From the NCBI GenBank assembly GCA_002794775.1, contig NBAY01000013.1, positions 722,582 through 786,581 on the forward strand: 64,000 nucleotides of DNA, in the 5' to 3' direction. The number at the start of each line of letters is the position of its first letter. Position 1 is the first letter of the stretch. The stretch is from Porodaedalea pini. Lineage: Eukaryota > Basidiomycota > Agaricomycetes > Hymenochaetales > Hymenochaetaceae. Below are positions 22,317 through 35,526 of the stretch, piece after piece. Below the pieces are notes generated by a model. The model saw only the letters and a list, made by a program, of their open reading frames with translations. It made no database searches and had not been told where the DNA came from. The position numbers were made by a program, and so were the translations under genes.

Positions 22317-25300
22317 ATGCTCAACAAGCTAGCGTATTCCCCCCTTCCCTCGTCCTCGGCGCGTCTCCATCAGCAAGAGCTCCAGCTGCAGCAGTATACC
22401 CTGGCAGCGATGTCAGCGCGTGAACGCGAGCGTGAGCGGGGCAGGCTAAGCCCCGAGCCGCACCTGGAAATCATGCGCCCCGTGTCGCCCTTCCAGAATA
22501 AACGGCAATTTGCGCACCAGCAAGCACCGGCGCAAGCAACACCCCAGGCCCAGCCTCAGAGGGACCAACGGACATTAAATTCCCATTATCAGACTCACTC
22601 TGCTTCACAGCCCTATGCCCACGCGAAGCTGTCGCGCGCCCAGGAGGCGAGCTTCTCGAGCACGACCACAAGTTCGCACTCGCACTCTAACTCAGGCTCT
22701 CGCTCCAGGCCAAACGCTTATAAGGGAGACTCGCGCGGCGCGCGGGGTACACAGCGAGACGCAGATATTTCACCCGCGCTGAAGATGATGAGCTACGACA
22801 CGAGCCTCACTCCACCATCTTCGGAGCAGGGACACGGGCGAAACGCGTCGAACGCGCCCTATCCCCCGGGCACCCTCGCGCCGCCCGACAGGGGTGAGCT
22901 GAACCGCTCGACGTCTCCGGAGGGCTTCAGGCGCAAGAACCCAGGTTGGAGGAAGCCAGTGCCGAAGTACATACCGACGCCGCCGTCCACGCCACCCACG
23001 ACCGCATACGAGCGGCTGCCCTCGTCGCGAGGTAGGGAGGAGCCCGTCCCACCGGTACCCCATCCTTCTACTTCTGTTTCAAACGCGCACCCGGCACCGG
23101 TAAAGGCGTATTCGGAGCCGGCGCCAACGACGGTGAGCCATGCCCCGCCACCGCGACCTGCGCGCGCTGCGACGGACCACCAAGTTCCCGTCATGTTCCG
23201 CGACCTGACGGCAAACTTGGACCAGTCGCGCACGCGCATACCGGCCGTGCAGCAGCCCGCGCAGGTACATACGCTCCATAGGGTGGCAAACGCGCTTTCG
23301 GGGTCGCTGAGAACGGGCCCGACCTCGGTCCCTCCACCACGTGCACAGCACTCAGTTGTGACCCAAGCCCAAGCTCCAGCGGCACCCCAAGTTCCCCCAC
23401 AGGCACACGCAACTCAGCGCGTATGCCCGCCTCCGTCACTTGCAGCAGCACATTCCCACTCCTCCAACTCACGTCCATCGGATGCAAGGGCGGAGATACA
23501 AAGGGGCACGCTCGTGCACCCGCAGCCCAAGAAAGTGCCCTCTATGGCGCAGCTCGTCGCGATGGTGCTACCATCCCGCACACCGTCTCCAGGAGCTCCG
23601 CCGCCTGCAGCTGAAATCAGCGGACCTTCGGTACGTAGTTATATTTTTCGTATTTTCGGAAGGGATTGATCGCTGATCGTCGGGACACAGCCACTGAACC
23701 CCGCTGTGGCGGTACAGAACCAGAGCGCGACCCTGCCTCCACAGTCGACTGTGCCGAGTCTCTCGGTAGACCCACCCTCTCCTATAGCCAAAACAGAAGT
23801 GACGACTGCTGCGGTAAGCTTCATTACAATTCATGTCCATTGAAAATTATTAATTCATGGTAAGGCTGTCCCTCGTGCTCTACTCCAGCCATACCAAGTT
23901 CAACTTCCACCATCTGGAAATTCATCCGCAAAGTCCTCCCGCTCCGTCTCTCCCCAGCCAAGTCCACCCAGAGTGGCCGCACCGCTCCCTTTGCGCTCGC
24001 GCTCCCCGACGCCGGCGATCATCCCGCAGTATGCGCCTCCCCCGCCGCCATTCCCGCCGCCACCCCCGAACACGCCCATCGCTGCGCCGAAACCGAGAGT
24101 GTCGGTCCTTCTCGAGCCGCAGGTGTCCTCAAGGCTTATTGAGAAGGCGGAGGCGGTAGTGGCTCAGGCATCGCATACGGAGACGACGCAGGAGGTAAAT
24201 GCAGAGCCGGAGGAACATCCGGTCCCCGCTCCTACGCGCGCGCGCACTCAGCCGTCCCAGGACTCGAGTCTGGTGGCAGCTCAGACGATACAGGTAGCGA
24301 GTGTACCAGCAGAGAAGCGCACCGTTCCCGCTCCTGTGCACGAGCAAAGTCCTCCATCTCAGGAATCGAGCCAGGCGGCAACTCAGATGACGCGGGTGGT
24401 CAATGTATCGGCGAAGGAATGGTCTACTCCCGCTCCTATGCGCGAGCGCAACTCTCCATCCCAAGAGTCGCGTCAGGCGACGACTCAGCCGCCGCAGGTG
24501 ATAAGTATATTAGCGGAGAAGCGCCCTGCTCCCGCTCCTATGCGTAACCACAGTCAGGTATCGAGAGAGTCTGGCTTGGCCACGCCGCCAATCACACCTC
24601 CTGGGACGATAGCGTCGATGATGACTGTGAAGGAAGATCGCGACCGGGTGGTGAGGGAAGAACGCAACCGCTTGGAGCAGCCTTCTGAGAGCGTTGTGGC
24701 ACCGGTAACGCGCTCGCGCAGCCCGCCGCCTTTTTCGCCTGCCTCCGCCCCTGTCCCGAAGGCCGTTGTACGGCGTGAAGCATTAATACAAGACGAAGAG
24801 CTGCCGCAGGAGGAAGAGCGGCCCATCAAGGAAACAAAGAACATTTCACAACCGGCGACAGCAGCTTTCACGCTCAACCCACCGGCCCCTCCTGCTACCA
24901 CTTCAAGTGCTGTACCTAGAGAGACACCTACCCCTCCAGTGAGTCCTCAGTCTATGTCATTTCTATGCAACATGCTGAATTAACAGTCGACAAAGCTGCC
25001 TACCGACTGGAAGGAGACGATCACCCGCGCCGTGCGCTCAAACGTCAGCCCGAGCCCAAGCCCGCCCGTACCATCGCAAGTGGAGACTGACGAGAACTCA
25101 AGCATGCTTCCACTCATGAAGCCGACAGTGCAGTCACAGCCACAGGCGAAGAAAGAAGACGCGGCTTCGGCTTCAGCCTATGTGATTACCGGAACTTGGA
25201 TGGAGCAGGTGGAACATGCGACTACAGTGCGTATCAATTTTGCCGTTCTCCTGTATCACCGGGTACACTGAGTGCATGCTGCTCGAATGCCCTGTCCTAT

Positions 25301-27224
25301 CTATCTTCCCCTAACTCTCCCTTTCTTCTGACTCCGCCTCTTTTGGTGATTATAATTGACGCCTTTGTCAGGCGTTGGAACTTCACGTACATGAGGTGGA
25401 GGCGAGACGCGTCTTCGACGCAGTTCAAGTTCCCGAAAAGACCCACCTTGACATTGAGAAGGAACAGCATCTGCAGTCATCGAGGTCGCCTCGACGTATC
25501 CTCACTGAGCTAGAAGCACCTTCAACAACTGCATCAGCTGTCAGACATCGGGCCGACTTCTCTCCGCCGGGCAGCACTCTGAATTTGACTCTCCCTGAAG
25601 CACCTGTGCGAAGCCGCTCCCCCGTCCCTCGGAGGAAAGTACCACAGCAATACAACGCGGTTACCCAATTCACGCAGGAGAAGGCCGACGCACGGTCGCT
25701 TATCTCACCGGGATCGGAGGTGGCTTCACCTGGCCCTTCGTCGATATCTCCTGGGCCTCCAGCTCGGCAGCCTGCCGAGCTTTCTTCGCGCAGTCACTCT
25801 TCTGGGCAGAAGAAGAGGGTGAAGGCGGCACGAGCACGGGTTGACGATGACCATCGCGACGCTAGCACCTCTCAGCTGGAAGAAGGCCTGCTTGAGATTA
25901 CAGACCGTGTTCGTCATGCAGACATATCGGCCGCCGCGGAGTTACAATCATCCACTAGCTGCACCTCTCCACCGCCGAGATACCAGTCATTAAATGGTAG
26001 GAAGCGACTCCCTCTTAACGGATCGGACCCAAGCCTCGTTCAGTCCGAGGACAAAGAGCTCACCTCCTCGCCGCCTGTCGCTGTTCGCTCGCTATCTCCG
26101 TCTTCACAAACACAACCACTTCCGAAACCATCACGACATCTGCACGGACAGCACAAGCGTCTTCCAGCTCCTGAAGTCACGCAGGTAGGCCTCAGGCTTT
26201 GATTGCTTTACGATACATTCACTTAATTTATGTCCTTCCTTTCTTTGCACATAGCAGGCTTATAGGCCTCCAACACCTCCTATCCCGTCTCACTACAGGA
26301 AGAAGCGTTCCAATGATATGCTACCTCCGGAACCCCCTTCTTTCATGAAGCCAGCCGTTCACGTCGTGAGTTTCGAGCATATAATTGCATTCCCCTTTCT
26401 TTTCATAGGCTGAAATTGTCTAATATTTTGTATTTGCAAAGATTTATCCGGACACATCAACATCACACGGACACTCTTTCTCTGGTGACTCAGTTCTTAA
26501 TATGTCGAACGCCAGACCTTTGAATACTGGTGTACGCCCCTTCATTCTCTTCGGATGTATATCGAAATGTAACTTAAATTATTTGGAATAGAATCGTGCT
26601 CAGCCTACTGCAGGGACCAATCCATTTTCCTACAGAGAAGAACGTGCGCGTCCTCAGTCTCCCTCGCTATCGACTTCTGCTTCCCAGGAACAAGATGAAT
26701 ATGAAAATGCTGAGCCCGAGGTTCACCCTCAAGTCCCTCCCAAGGCTCGACGCGCCGACGTGAATACGCACGGATCCCCTGGCAGCGATCGGCAGTCTGA
26801 CTTTACCATCCAGCATGCGACGCGGGGTCAAGTCCGCTATCCGAGTGCGCCCGTTGGACAGGCAAAGGCTCATACCCTCATGCTCCCACCGAGCTCGAAT
26901 AGCTCTAGGAGCCGTACTGCTGATCGCATTGAGAGATCTCCGAGTTCGAATCTGCGCTCTCGCCGTGCTCATCAGCCGCATGCGACGAAGGCCGCTCGAA
27001 GCCAGAGTGAGAAGGTCCTGAGAAACAAGAACAACGTGCAGCCGGTGGCAAGATCACGGAGTACACCGCTTCCGTCTTCGAGGCAACGGAATCGACGCGG
27101 CTTCTGGAGGATGTTCGGACTGTGGGCAAGAGTCTTTATGGCGAAGTTCAAGACCTGGGCGTCGACGTCGCCTTCACCTTCGCAGTTGCCGGAATACGCG
27201 GGGTATTACGACGATGATTATTGA
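22317..27224 (+). CDS. Long Pro/Ser-rich, largely disordered protein, function unknown
   Basis: I do not recognise this gene. It spans about ten exons and is mostly low-complexity Ser/Pro/Arg/Gln sequence with poly-Pro runs (PPPPPFPPPPP near 24040), SP/TP sites suited to CDK or MAPK phosphorylation, and SH3-type PxxP motifs. The exon at 23.87-24.95 kb holds four degenerate ~34-aa repeats. Introns are phase-consistent at about 23629, 23815, 24938, 25228 and 26185. Only the C-terminus is ordered-looking: a basic stretch then GFWRMFGLWARVFMAKFKTW, an amphipathic or membrane-binding helix, ending with an acidic tail. It may be a scaffold at a membrane, cortex or septum, but this is inference. The start may be 22410 rather than 22317 (see the TATA entry). 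Confidence 0.7.
24200..24590 (+). repeat. Four degenerate ~102-bp coding repeats
   Basis: The encoded unit has the pattern A-E-K-R/W-x-x-P-A-P-x-R-x-x-x-x-P-S-Q-E-S-x-x-A-x-T-Q; starts are spaced about 102 bp (near 24213, 24311, 24414 and 24518). Copies differ by many substitutions, so this is an old in-frame expansion. Confidence 0.7.
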
Positions 27225-27550
27225 GGCGCTGGCGCCATGCAACGACGAGCGTATAACTTATATATCACGACCTGTTGCAGATACACACAAGAAATAATTT
27301 ACTGTACGTTTTCTGAAAATAAAAATAAAAATCAGGGATTTGAAGTGGTCGATGACGTTTTGAGTTTGACGCGTTCGAGAAGCCGCACTTACCGTAGCCA
27401 ACCAGCTGGCCTGCGCGTGCTAGTCTCTAGAGCTTTGCTCAAGTCTTGTTACTTTGCTATCTTTTATGAATGCCTGAAGTCTGCTTGCTCGTATTACCTC
27501 TCCGTCCTTAGAATCTCACGACATACTCGTGATTGGCTCGGACGCGTCGC
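27225..27550. other. Intergenic spacer
   Basis: About 330 bp between the disordered-protein gene and the carrier gene, with an A-rich aaaataaaaataaaaat run near 27320. No gene recognised. Confidence 0.5.
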
Positions 27551-29967
27551 ATGGGAGGAAAGCAAGAGCGGCCGCGTCCCTCTGGGCGAGAGATATACGA
27601 GGGCAGCTTGTCAGGAGCTCTCGATAGACCTTACATACCCTGGCTCCGCTCAGACCCGCCGCCTTTCCGCAGGCTCGTTCGCTCTCTCGATGATTTCCGT
27701 CAGGATGAGGGTCTGGAGAATCGGGAGAAACGGCTGCACGCGGTCTGGAAGAGGATTCCGCATCCTCGGAGGACGCACCAGTCACACCCACACTCTCGGA
27801 CAGGAAAGCTCGATGCAGCACCCTCAAACTGGGTGTCTACTGCCGATGATGCCTCGCTCACGCGCGAGAAGGCGGAGAAGCTGACCGCGATGTACCATGA
27901 CGAGCTGATGAAGGAGTGTGCGTTAGAGGAAGGCAATCCTACGGAACCGGTCACTTGGAAGGATTTCAGGAAGTATGCGGACTCTAAGGAAGCAGGTGAG
28001 TCAGTTGAATCTGCAACACGCAATTTTGAGGCTAAGGATGCTGTGTGCAGAACTTTGGCATATCTTCCATGACGAACTGGATTTGGACGGGAATGGCCAC
28101 CTTGAAGCCGACGAACTCGCCATGGCGTTGAGCAAAGCCGGTTAGTCGTCATCTTCTCTGATATCTAACAAGGGCCACGTAACTCATGTACAATAAAATA
28201 GGGATAACGATGAACCCCTCAACTTTATCGGAGTTCATGACCTTTCTGACGTCCTCGCCACATTCGCATGCCGTTAGTTTCTCTGAATTTCGGGACTTTC
28301 TTCTCCTTCTGCCTCGACGCGCCACTACAGAGGAGATTTATCGATATTATGAAGTGAGAAAGTATATGGGAGACGATGGAAGAGGGGGTGTTGCTCGCGT
28401 TACAATGGAAGGTAATTGTTGTTCTTTGAGCAAGGTGCCATAGATGAAATTCAGTGGCTTGTTCTAGGCGATGTTACCATCAGCGGTGAAGACCGGCCCC
28501 CAGTGCATCCAATCAAGCCGCAAAGTCATCCTCCTCCAGTCCCTGTGGATCATGCCTCAGCAGTCGAAGGTGATGATGAAGATGACTACTACGATGATTT
28601 CGACGATGAAGAGGACGAAGAAGATCATCATTCTACTTCGCTCAAATTTCTACTAGCAGGTGGAATCGCCGGTGCTAGTGAGTTTAGAGACCCTGTGTAT
28701 AACTATCTTCTGACACTTTTTCCAAGTCTCTCGTACAACTACGGCCCCGTTTGATCGTTTGAAGGTCTTCCTGATAACACGTTCCCCCGAACTCAGCAAC
28801 GTCACCCTGGGAAATGCTACGGAGGCCTCCAAAGCGGCGACCAAAGGTTTCAGGGCCATCATAGGTGCCGTTTCCCAGATATACACTGAGGGCGGCGGCA
28901 TTCGAGCATTCTGGGTTGGAAACGGTCTCTCTGTAGCGAAGATTTTCCCTGAATCTGCAATAAAGTTCTTTGCTTATGAGAGCTCTGTATGTTTTCATTT
29001 CCCCGGTCGTTTGTTGTTTTTCTTAAGTACTTCATCGGGCGTAGAAACGATTCTTTGCGCAATACGTCGACAATGTGGCAGATTCGCGAGATATCAGTGG
29101 AACAAGTCGGTTTCTTTCCGGAGGTTTCGGTGGTATAACGAGCCAGTTGTGTGAGTCTTTGATATACTGAATGATTTCTATTGCTAAATATCATGGCGAA
29201 ATAGCTATATACCCTATTGAAACTCTAAAGGTTCGTGCTTTCGAGACATGTATACAGGATGCTTTATTTATCAGTCAACCTGAACCTTCTTGCGTGCCAG
29301 ACTCAAATGATGAGTACGACAGGAGATCAGAAACGTGATGTGTTGTCTGCCGCAAAGCGCCTATGGGCACTCGGCGGATTGAGAGCTTACTACCGCGGCC
29401 TCACGGTGTGTACTGATCGAGTCAGTCGTTTGCTCAAGTCGAATAACATACATCCTGTTTGCAGGTCGGCCTGGTTGGTGTCTTTCCGTAAGCACAGAGG
29501 CGACTCGTACTGAGCAGATGCTTATGAATCATTCAGTTATGCCGCAATAGACATGAGCACTTTCGAGGCTTTGAAGCTCGCATACCTTCGATCAACAGGT
29601 AAAGACGAACCAGGCTTGCTCCCGTTGTTGGCATTTGGTAGCGTTTCTGGCGGAGTAGGCGCGACGAGCGTCTATCCTCTTAATCTTGTCCGGACGCGCT
29701 TGCAAGCATCCGGCTCATCAGGGCATCCACAACGCTACAAAAACATTTTTGACGTCGCGTGGAGAACCTATGAGAACGAAGGCTGGAGAGGATTCTATCG
29801 TGGCTTATTCCCCACGTTAGCCAAAGTAAGTCCCGTGCTTTGTCGCATAGATTAGTTTATACTTATCTACGGCATGCAGGTTATACCATCCGTGTCAATA
29901 TCCTATGTAGTATACGAACAAAGTAAAAAGAGGTGCGTTTCTTCTTTGCATGGCCAACATCAGCTGA
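27551..29967 (+). CDS. SAL1: Calcium-dependent mitochondrial carrier (SAL1/SCaMC type, ATP-Mg/Pi)
   Basis: SAL1-type carriers exchange ATP-Mg for phosphate across the inner mitochondrial membrane under Ca2+ control. The N-terminal half is soluble with one canonical EF-hand loop (DLDGNGHLEADE near 28080); other EF-hand positions are degenerate. An acidic insert of Asp/Glu/Tyr (about 28570-28630) precedes the carrier domain. The three carrier signatures are APFDRLK, YPIETLK and YPLNLVR, followed by the matching AFWVGNGLSVAKIFPESAIKF, LRAYYRGLTVGLVGVFPYAA and WRGFYRGLFPTLAKVIPSVSI segments. It has about ten introns. The ATG at 27551 begins MGGKQERPRP. The 3' end is inferred: the last exon seems to splice at 29938/29964 giving a short KS tail before TGA at 29965. 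Confidence 0.88.
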
Positions 29968-30289
29968 TGCGTATCGAACCAGGCTGGGTGTGTAGATCTA
30001 CGCAGGGAAAGTATCTTCTTATCGCTATTTGGCTCAAGCAGAGCTCGATTTTCATTTTACGCAACATAGATTTCTTGTCTCTGTTTGATGCTTTCGATTT
30101 CTGGACGTGCAATATGTATCACTATAGTTCATCACTTATAATGCGGCTGTCTTTTTGAAATAACCGGATTTCTCATCTAACGGTTGCGTTTAAGACCGTC
30201 ATTCATACATCGATTAAATACAACCGAGTCAACAATCCTTGTTCACGTCGCGTACAGAAGTATGGCTCCATTCTTGTCAATTTTAATTC
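29968..30289. other. Convergent spacer between carrier and transporter genes
   Basis: About 320 bp, AT-rich, shared 3' UTR space for two convergent genes. No further feature seen. Confidence 0.5.
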
Positions 30290-32485
30290 TCAAAGTAAGT
30301 ACCTGAATCCTTTCTGTTGATCGCTCCTTTCCTTCTCATCTTTCTCAAGTTGCTCATTCACTGACTTCAGGTGCCTTCGGAAAACCCAGCACATGAAGAT
30401 CGTCAAGCCTTGTAGTGAAATGCAGATTCCATACGAGTTCCGGTAGGACGGGCCCCAATTGGTCGGCCAGACGTAACTATGATCGACACGAAGAAAGGGA
30501 TTATGGTTAGCATCCGAACTTCATCTGAGTTGTTAATGTACTAACGATCCTGCAACATTGCCCAACTGTGAAAAGCAATTTATAAATGCCAATGCTACGG
30601 CCCGCTTTGAAGGCGGGCGTGGAATGCTATTGGAGATCCAAGCAAACATGACGATGTATCCGCAGTAGGACAAGGACATCAGACACCTATATGCACTTGT
30701 GTCAGTATGTGGGCATCGAGAGCATGGTATCCGCCTCGAGTAAGTGTCGAATTTACGCACAGAGATACATAACGAGCAGCTATGTTCATGGTCGAAATCG
30801 CGATTATAAAGCCAAGCATACCGATAAGAAGGGGACCGACGATATGGTAGAACCGTTCGCCTTGCTTGTCGGAATGTCTACAGTACAGCTAAGGGCGACA
30901 ACATTTTTGGCGGAAGCAATCAAGGGCTCACTCACCTTGAATTGAAGAATGCTGCAATGGCTGCCACAAACCATGGAGGTGCTACGAGCACAAGCGTTAC
31001 GGTTCGACCAAAGCCGAGCGTGGCACTCAATGTCGGAAAGAATGCATTGAAAGACAGCGCTGTCACCTCTGCCGTAAAGGCGATCGTCAACCACCATACC
31101 TTCCAGTCCGACACAGCTAACCAGAACCCACGCCCATGATGTGTGAATTTTCCTAGCCTCGGTTTAGTCCCGAGAGCAGACTCATCGGCACCCTCTGCAT
31201 TTTTGGAAATCAATTCGGCTCCTTCCTGATCATCGACGTTAATCCCCCCATCTTCTGCCATGCGGCGCAATGCGAGACTACGCTCTAGCGGAGTTAGCCA
31301 CCGTGTAGTCGTTGGGAAATCCGGGAGAATGAAGATTGCCGCAAACGCAACAGCAACAGTCAGGCTTCCTTCTATGAAAAACAGCCACCTGATTATGTTC
31401 AAGAGCTCAGTCTGTCAGTGCCCAGGTATTCCAGAAGCCAATCGTCTGACCTCCATGCGGCGCGCCCCAGTTTTCCCTGCATACCATCCAAGATGCCGGA
31501 AGCCAAGAGCGAACCGAAGGCATTGCTGATGATATTACCGCAATACAGGATGCAGATGCGCAGACCTTTGAAAGAATAGAGACGGCTGTCAGTCGTTGTT
31601 CAAGTCGTCCGCGAAGAAATAAAAACAATACGCATACCAAGCTCACTACGGGTATACCATTTTGAGAGAAGGAATAGCGCGCCAGGGAAGAAAGCAGCTT
31701 CAACAAATCCGAGGAAAAATCGGGTTAAGAGAGCCCCAGTGAAACTGGCAGACACCATGTTGAGGTTAGCATCCGTGGAAACTCCTCAGACGCGTTTAAC
31801 TCACTCCTTTGTAATACCTAGCGGTCGGAAGTAATTCCTGTAAGCTAGACCATACGTATTGGGATTAGACTAACCAGTCAAAATCGATATAGCTCCCCAA
31901 ACCATCATGCAAATAGGAAGGTAGATCGACGGGCGCCCGATGTAATTCAAAAACATGTTTCTTGCATGCTTCACTTTAAACAAGTCTTGCAGGAAGAGAC
32001 TGGGTTACTCACGACGGTATCTGCATAAGGATGTATCCTACATAAAGAATGGACAAAAGCGTGTTGAATTCTTGGCCCTGGTTCTCTGTTAATCTGATGA
32101 TGATAAAATTGCTTCTACTTGTTTACCTTGAGGTGCAGGTCACTCTCGAATCCTCTGAGTCGAGCAGCACTGCCATCATTCCAGTTCAGACATCAACAAC
32201 ACAGTGTAGATGACATTTGGACTTACGCAGCATTATTCCTGTCAATCTATCGATGGAATCTTAGTATAACTGTTCATCACTCAAGACGCATTATCCTCGT
32301 ACATAGTTCAAGATGTAGATGACAACCATGACAGACAACCTGCAATCAAGCTTCCACAAGAGCTTGCGCTCGAGCTTCCATCTTTCTTCAGACCCTCCAA
32401 ATTCAGCATCTGGATCGACGGGTTCGGCTGTGACTGCTTCATCGGTGGCTTGTTTCTCTTCGATGGAATGCGGTGGAGAAGACAT
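30290..32485 (-). CDS. MFS transporter, anion:cation symporter (Dal5-like), copy 1
   Basis: Dal5/ACS-family permeases bring anionic organic solutes (allantoate, nicotinate, pantothenate, dipeptides) across the plasma membrane with H+. The product starts MSSPPHSIEEKQ and ends GFRYLL. Visible family parts: the first helix (LLWKLDCRLSVMVVIYILNY), the signature DRNNAARLRGFE, GRPSIYLPICMMVWGAISILTG, the FFPGALFLLSKWY segment, YCGNIISNAFGSLLASGIL, the central IFILPDFPTTTRWLTPLERSLA, and RRHLKSVNEQLEKDE in the C-terminal tail. About ten short introns, one flanking a 20-nt microexon at 32227-32246. The nearest copy (33.3-35.5 kb) is very similar, so this is a recent tandem duplicate. The substrate cannot be told from sequence. 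Confidence 0.88.
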
Positions 32486-33343
32486 AAGGATCCTTAGGAT
32501 ACGGCCGGGTGAAGGGACGAGGAGAGGGCGGTTGACCTGGCTGGGGACCTTTAGTCGGAGGCAAAGATAGCATGGGCAGCGAGCACAGAAGGGTTAAAGT
32601 GTAGCATCATGCCGGTGCCATTCGTATTCATAGACTGAATCGTGGTGCATTTCCGGTTAATCAAATAATACAAAGGAGCCGCATAATAGCAAGAACTCTT
32701 ACGCCAATGATCACAAGGCCTGCCAAGGAAGGGCTTCAATATCGCTTCTATTGTAAAACTTGAGGCTATAGCAAAATACGGATCATGGAGGAGAATTTTG
32801 ATGAGAACATGCTCAACTGGGCGTGTGTCAGTTCAATTTTCACGGAAAGGAGTTCAAACTGGCTTGGCCAACTGATTCAGTGATTGCGGGCTCGCAGTGG
32901 ATTTTTCTTGCCGATCTTCATGTGGGTCCATGTTACTAAAAATGGCGACATCATTGGCTCTGGTTTTCCACGGTTAACGAAACGGCTTCTGCGGCGCATA
33001 CAGTATGCCTTTGGGTCCGTCGTTTGGGATTGAGAATGTACACGAGTAGCCGATCTCAGTCGCTTTCACGACTTCCAGTCTCTCGGCGCTTCACTTTCAT
33101 TTCAGCGTCACAGACATCTTGTATAAGTTGTATTTATGTATTTGGTGCTTTCGTTTTGCGGACATTCAAGATGTATCGCTATACCTTGCGGCTTCTAGTG
33201 CAACAAACTTTCTGAGATAATCAAAAATATACCACTCTCCATCTAGTTCAAAAGATGAATGGACCTACTCAAGTTCTTAAACTCAATTTTAGTTCCGCAA
33301 TTTTACTTATGTCAAGTACGAAGATGTCGCCTCATTTACGATT
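32486..33343. other. Intergenic region, duplicated transporter promoter
   Basis: 860 bp between transporter copies 1 and 2. Parts align by eye with the region upstream of copy 2 (for example gccgatcttcatgtgggtcc near 32910 and the ttcaactggcttgg-like segment near 32855), showing that the promoter was duplicated together with the gene. No gene recognised. Confidence 0.6.
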
Positions 33344-35526
33344 TCAAAGCAAGTATCTGAACCCTTTCTGTCGATCGCCCCTTTCCTGCTCATTTTTCTC
33401 CAGCTGCGCGTTCAGCACCTTCAGATGCCTTCGGAAGAACCAGCACATGATGATGGTCAGTCCTTGCAGTGAAATGCAAATCCCGTACGACTTCCTGTAG
33501 GTCGGGCCCCAATTGGTCGGAAAACAGTAGCTATAATACATGAAAAACAAATTAAAGTCAGAACTACATTCTTAACTGAGTTGTAAAAGTACCAACGATC
33601 CTGCGACATTGCCCAATTGCGAAAAGCAATTTATGAATGCGAGTACCACTGCGCGCTTAGAAGGCGGACGCGGGATGCTGTTGGAGACCCAAGAAAACAT
33701 GACCATGTATCCGCAGTATGACAAGGAAATCATACATCTATACGCGTTTTGAATCAGAATGTGGCCATCAGGAGCATGGTTCCCGCTTCCTGTAAGCGAT
33801 TGGACTACATACAGAGATATGTAACGAGCGACAGTGTTCATGGTCGAAATCCCGAGTATGAAGCCAAGAATACCGACTAGAAGAGGCCCGACGATATGAT
33901 AGAATCTCTCGCCTTGCTTGTCGGAGTGCCTAAGTACTACCGGTCAAATGGACGTCACAATCGGTGCAGTGATAAATGCTCCCACCTTGCATTGAAAAAT
34001 GCCATGATAGCTGCCGCGAACCAAGGTGGTGCCACGAGAATTAGTGTCACCGTACGGCCAAATCCAAGTGTGGCAGTCAACGTCGGAAAGAAGGAACTGA
34101 ACGACAACGCTGCCACTTCCGCAATAAAGGCGATCGTCAACCACCATACCCTCCAATCGGACACGGCCATCCAGAATCCGCGGCCATGGTGAATGAATTT
34201 TCCTAGCTTTGGTTTAGCTCTCAGAGAAGATTCATCGGCTCCCTCTACATTTCTGGGAATCAACTCAGCTCCTTCCTGGTCATTGACATTGATTCCTCCA
34301 TCTTCTGCCATGCGACGCAATGCGAGACTGCGCTCAAGCGGAGTTAGCCACCGCGTAGTCGTCGGAAAATCCGGGAGAATGAAGATTGCCGCGAACGCAA
34401 CAGCGATAGTCAGGCTTCCTTCTATGAAAAATAGCCACCTGGTGATGTTCAGCCTCTCACTGTTAAATTTCGCCCGAAACTAATTGCTGACCTCCATGCA
34501 GCTAGTCCTAATTTGCCCTGCATTCCATCCAAGATGCCAGATGCCAGAAGCGAACCAAAGGCATTGCTAATGAGAGTTCCACAAACCAGGATGGACATGC
34601 GCAGACCTGTTAAAAAATAGACATTGTTCTCTGTAGTCGTTTTTAAGATGTCGCCGGACTAAACGTTGCCGTACCAAGCTCTCCGCGTGTATACCACTTC
34701 GAGAGAAGGAACAGTGCGCCAGGAAAGAAAACAGCTTCAACAAATCCGAGAAAGAATCGAGCCAAGAAGGCTCCAACGAAACTGAAGCAGATCAGGTTAA
34801 GCAAAGTCAGTGTTCAAGACATATACGGCTCACTCTTTCGTTATACCTATCGGGTGCAAATGTTCTCATTTAGTTCTTGATTATTCACTCAGGTGTATGT
34901 CACTGACCGGTCAAGATTGATATGGCTCCCCAGACCATCATACAAGCGGAAAGGTAGACCGAGGGGCGCCCAATATAATTCAGAAACATATTTCTTACAC
35001 ATCTATGTATCAATAAGTACTTCAGATAGACATTCTGGCTACTTACGATGGTATCTGCATGAGGATATATCCTACATAGAAAATGGACAGGAGTGTGTTG
35101 TATTCTTGGCCCTGGTTATCTGTCAAGCTGGTAGCAATTAATTTTGTTCTGACTCGCGTACCTTGAGGTCCAAGCCGCTCTCAAATCCTCGAAGTCGAGC
35201 AGCTCTGAAATAAGAATTACCCACCTCGTGAGCCTCGATTAGGCCTAGTGAGGTGACAAATAGACTTACGCAACATTGTTTCTATCGATCTACCGATGAA
35301 ACGTCAGCACTGCTTTGCCGCTTAATTTGTGTGTTCCTCGCACATAGTTCAAGATGTAGATGACAAATAGGATAGACAGCCTGCAGTCAAGCTTCCAGAC
35401 GAGCTTACGCTCGAGCCTCCGTCTTTCCTCAGATCCTCCGAATTCAGCATTTGGGTCAACAGGATTGGCTGTGACTGCTTCATCGATAACGGCTTTCTCT
35501 TCAACGCAGTGCATTGAATAATCCAT
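33344..35526 (-). CDS. MFS transporter, anion:cation symporter (Dal5-like), copy 2
   Basis: A close paralogue of copy 1 with the same exon pattern, beginning MDYSMHCVEEKAVIDE and ending QKGFRYLL. It keeps the DAEFGG-like N-terminal segment (as NAEFGGSEER), the DRNN microexon (35270-35289), the long loop-to-helix exon with FHHG-like FIHHGRGFWMAVSDWRVWWL, and SNSIPRPPSKRAV with the CFSQLGNVAGS motif. No stop or frameshift was seen in the exons read, so it is probably functional. The ATG at 35526 was chosen because it aligns with the start of copy 1 better than a non-ATG extension to 35547. The substrate is unknown. Confidence 0.86.
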
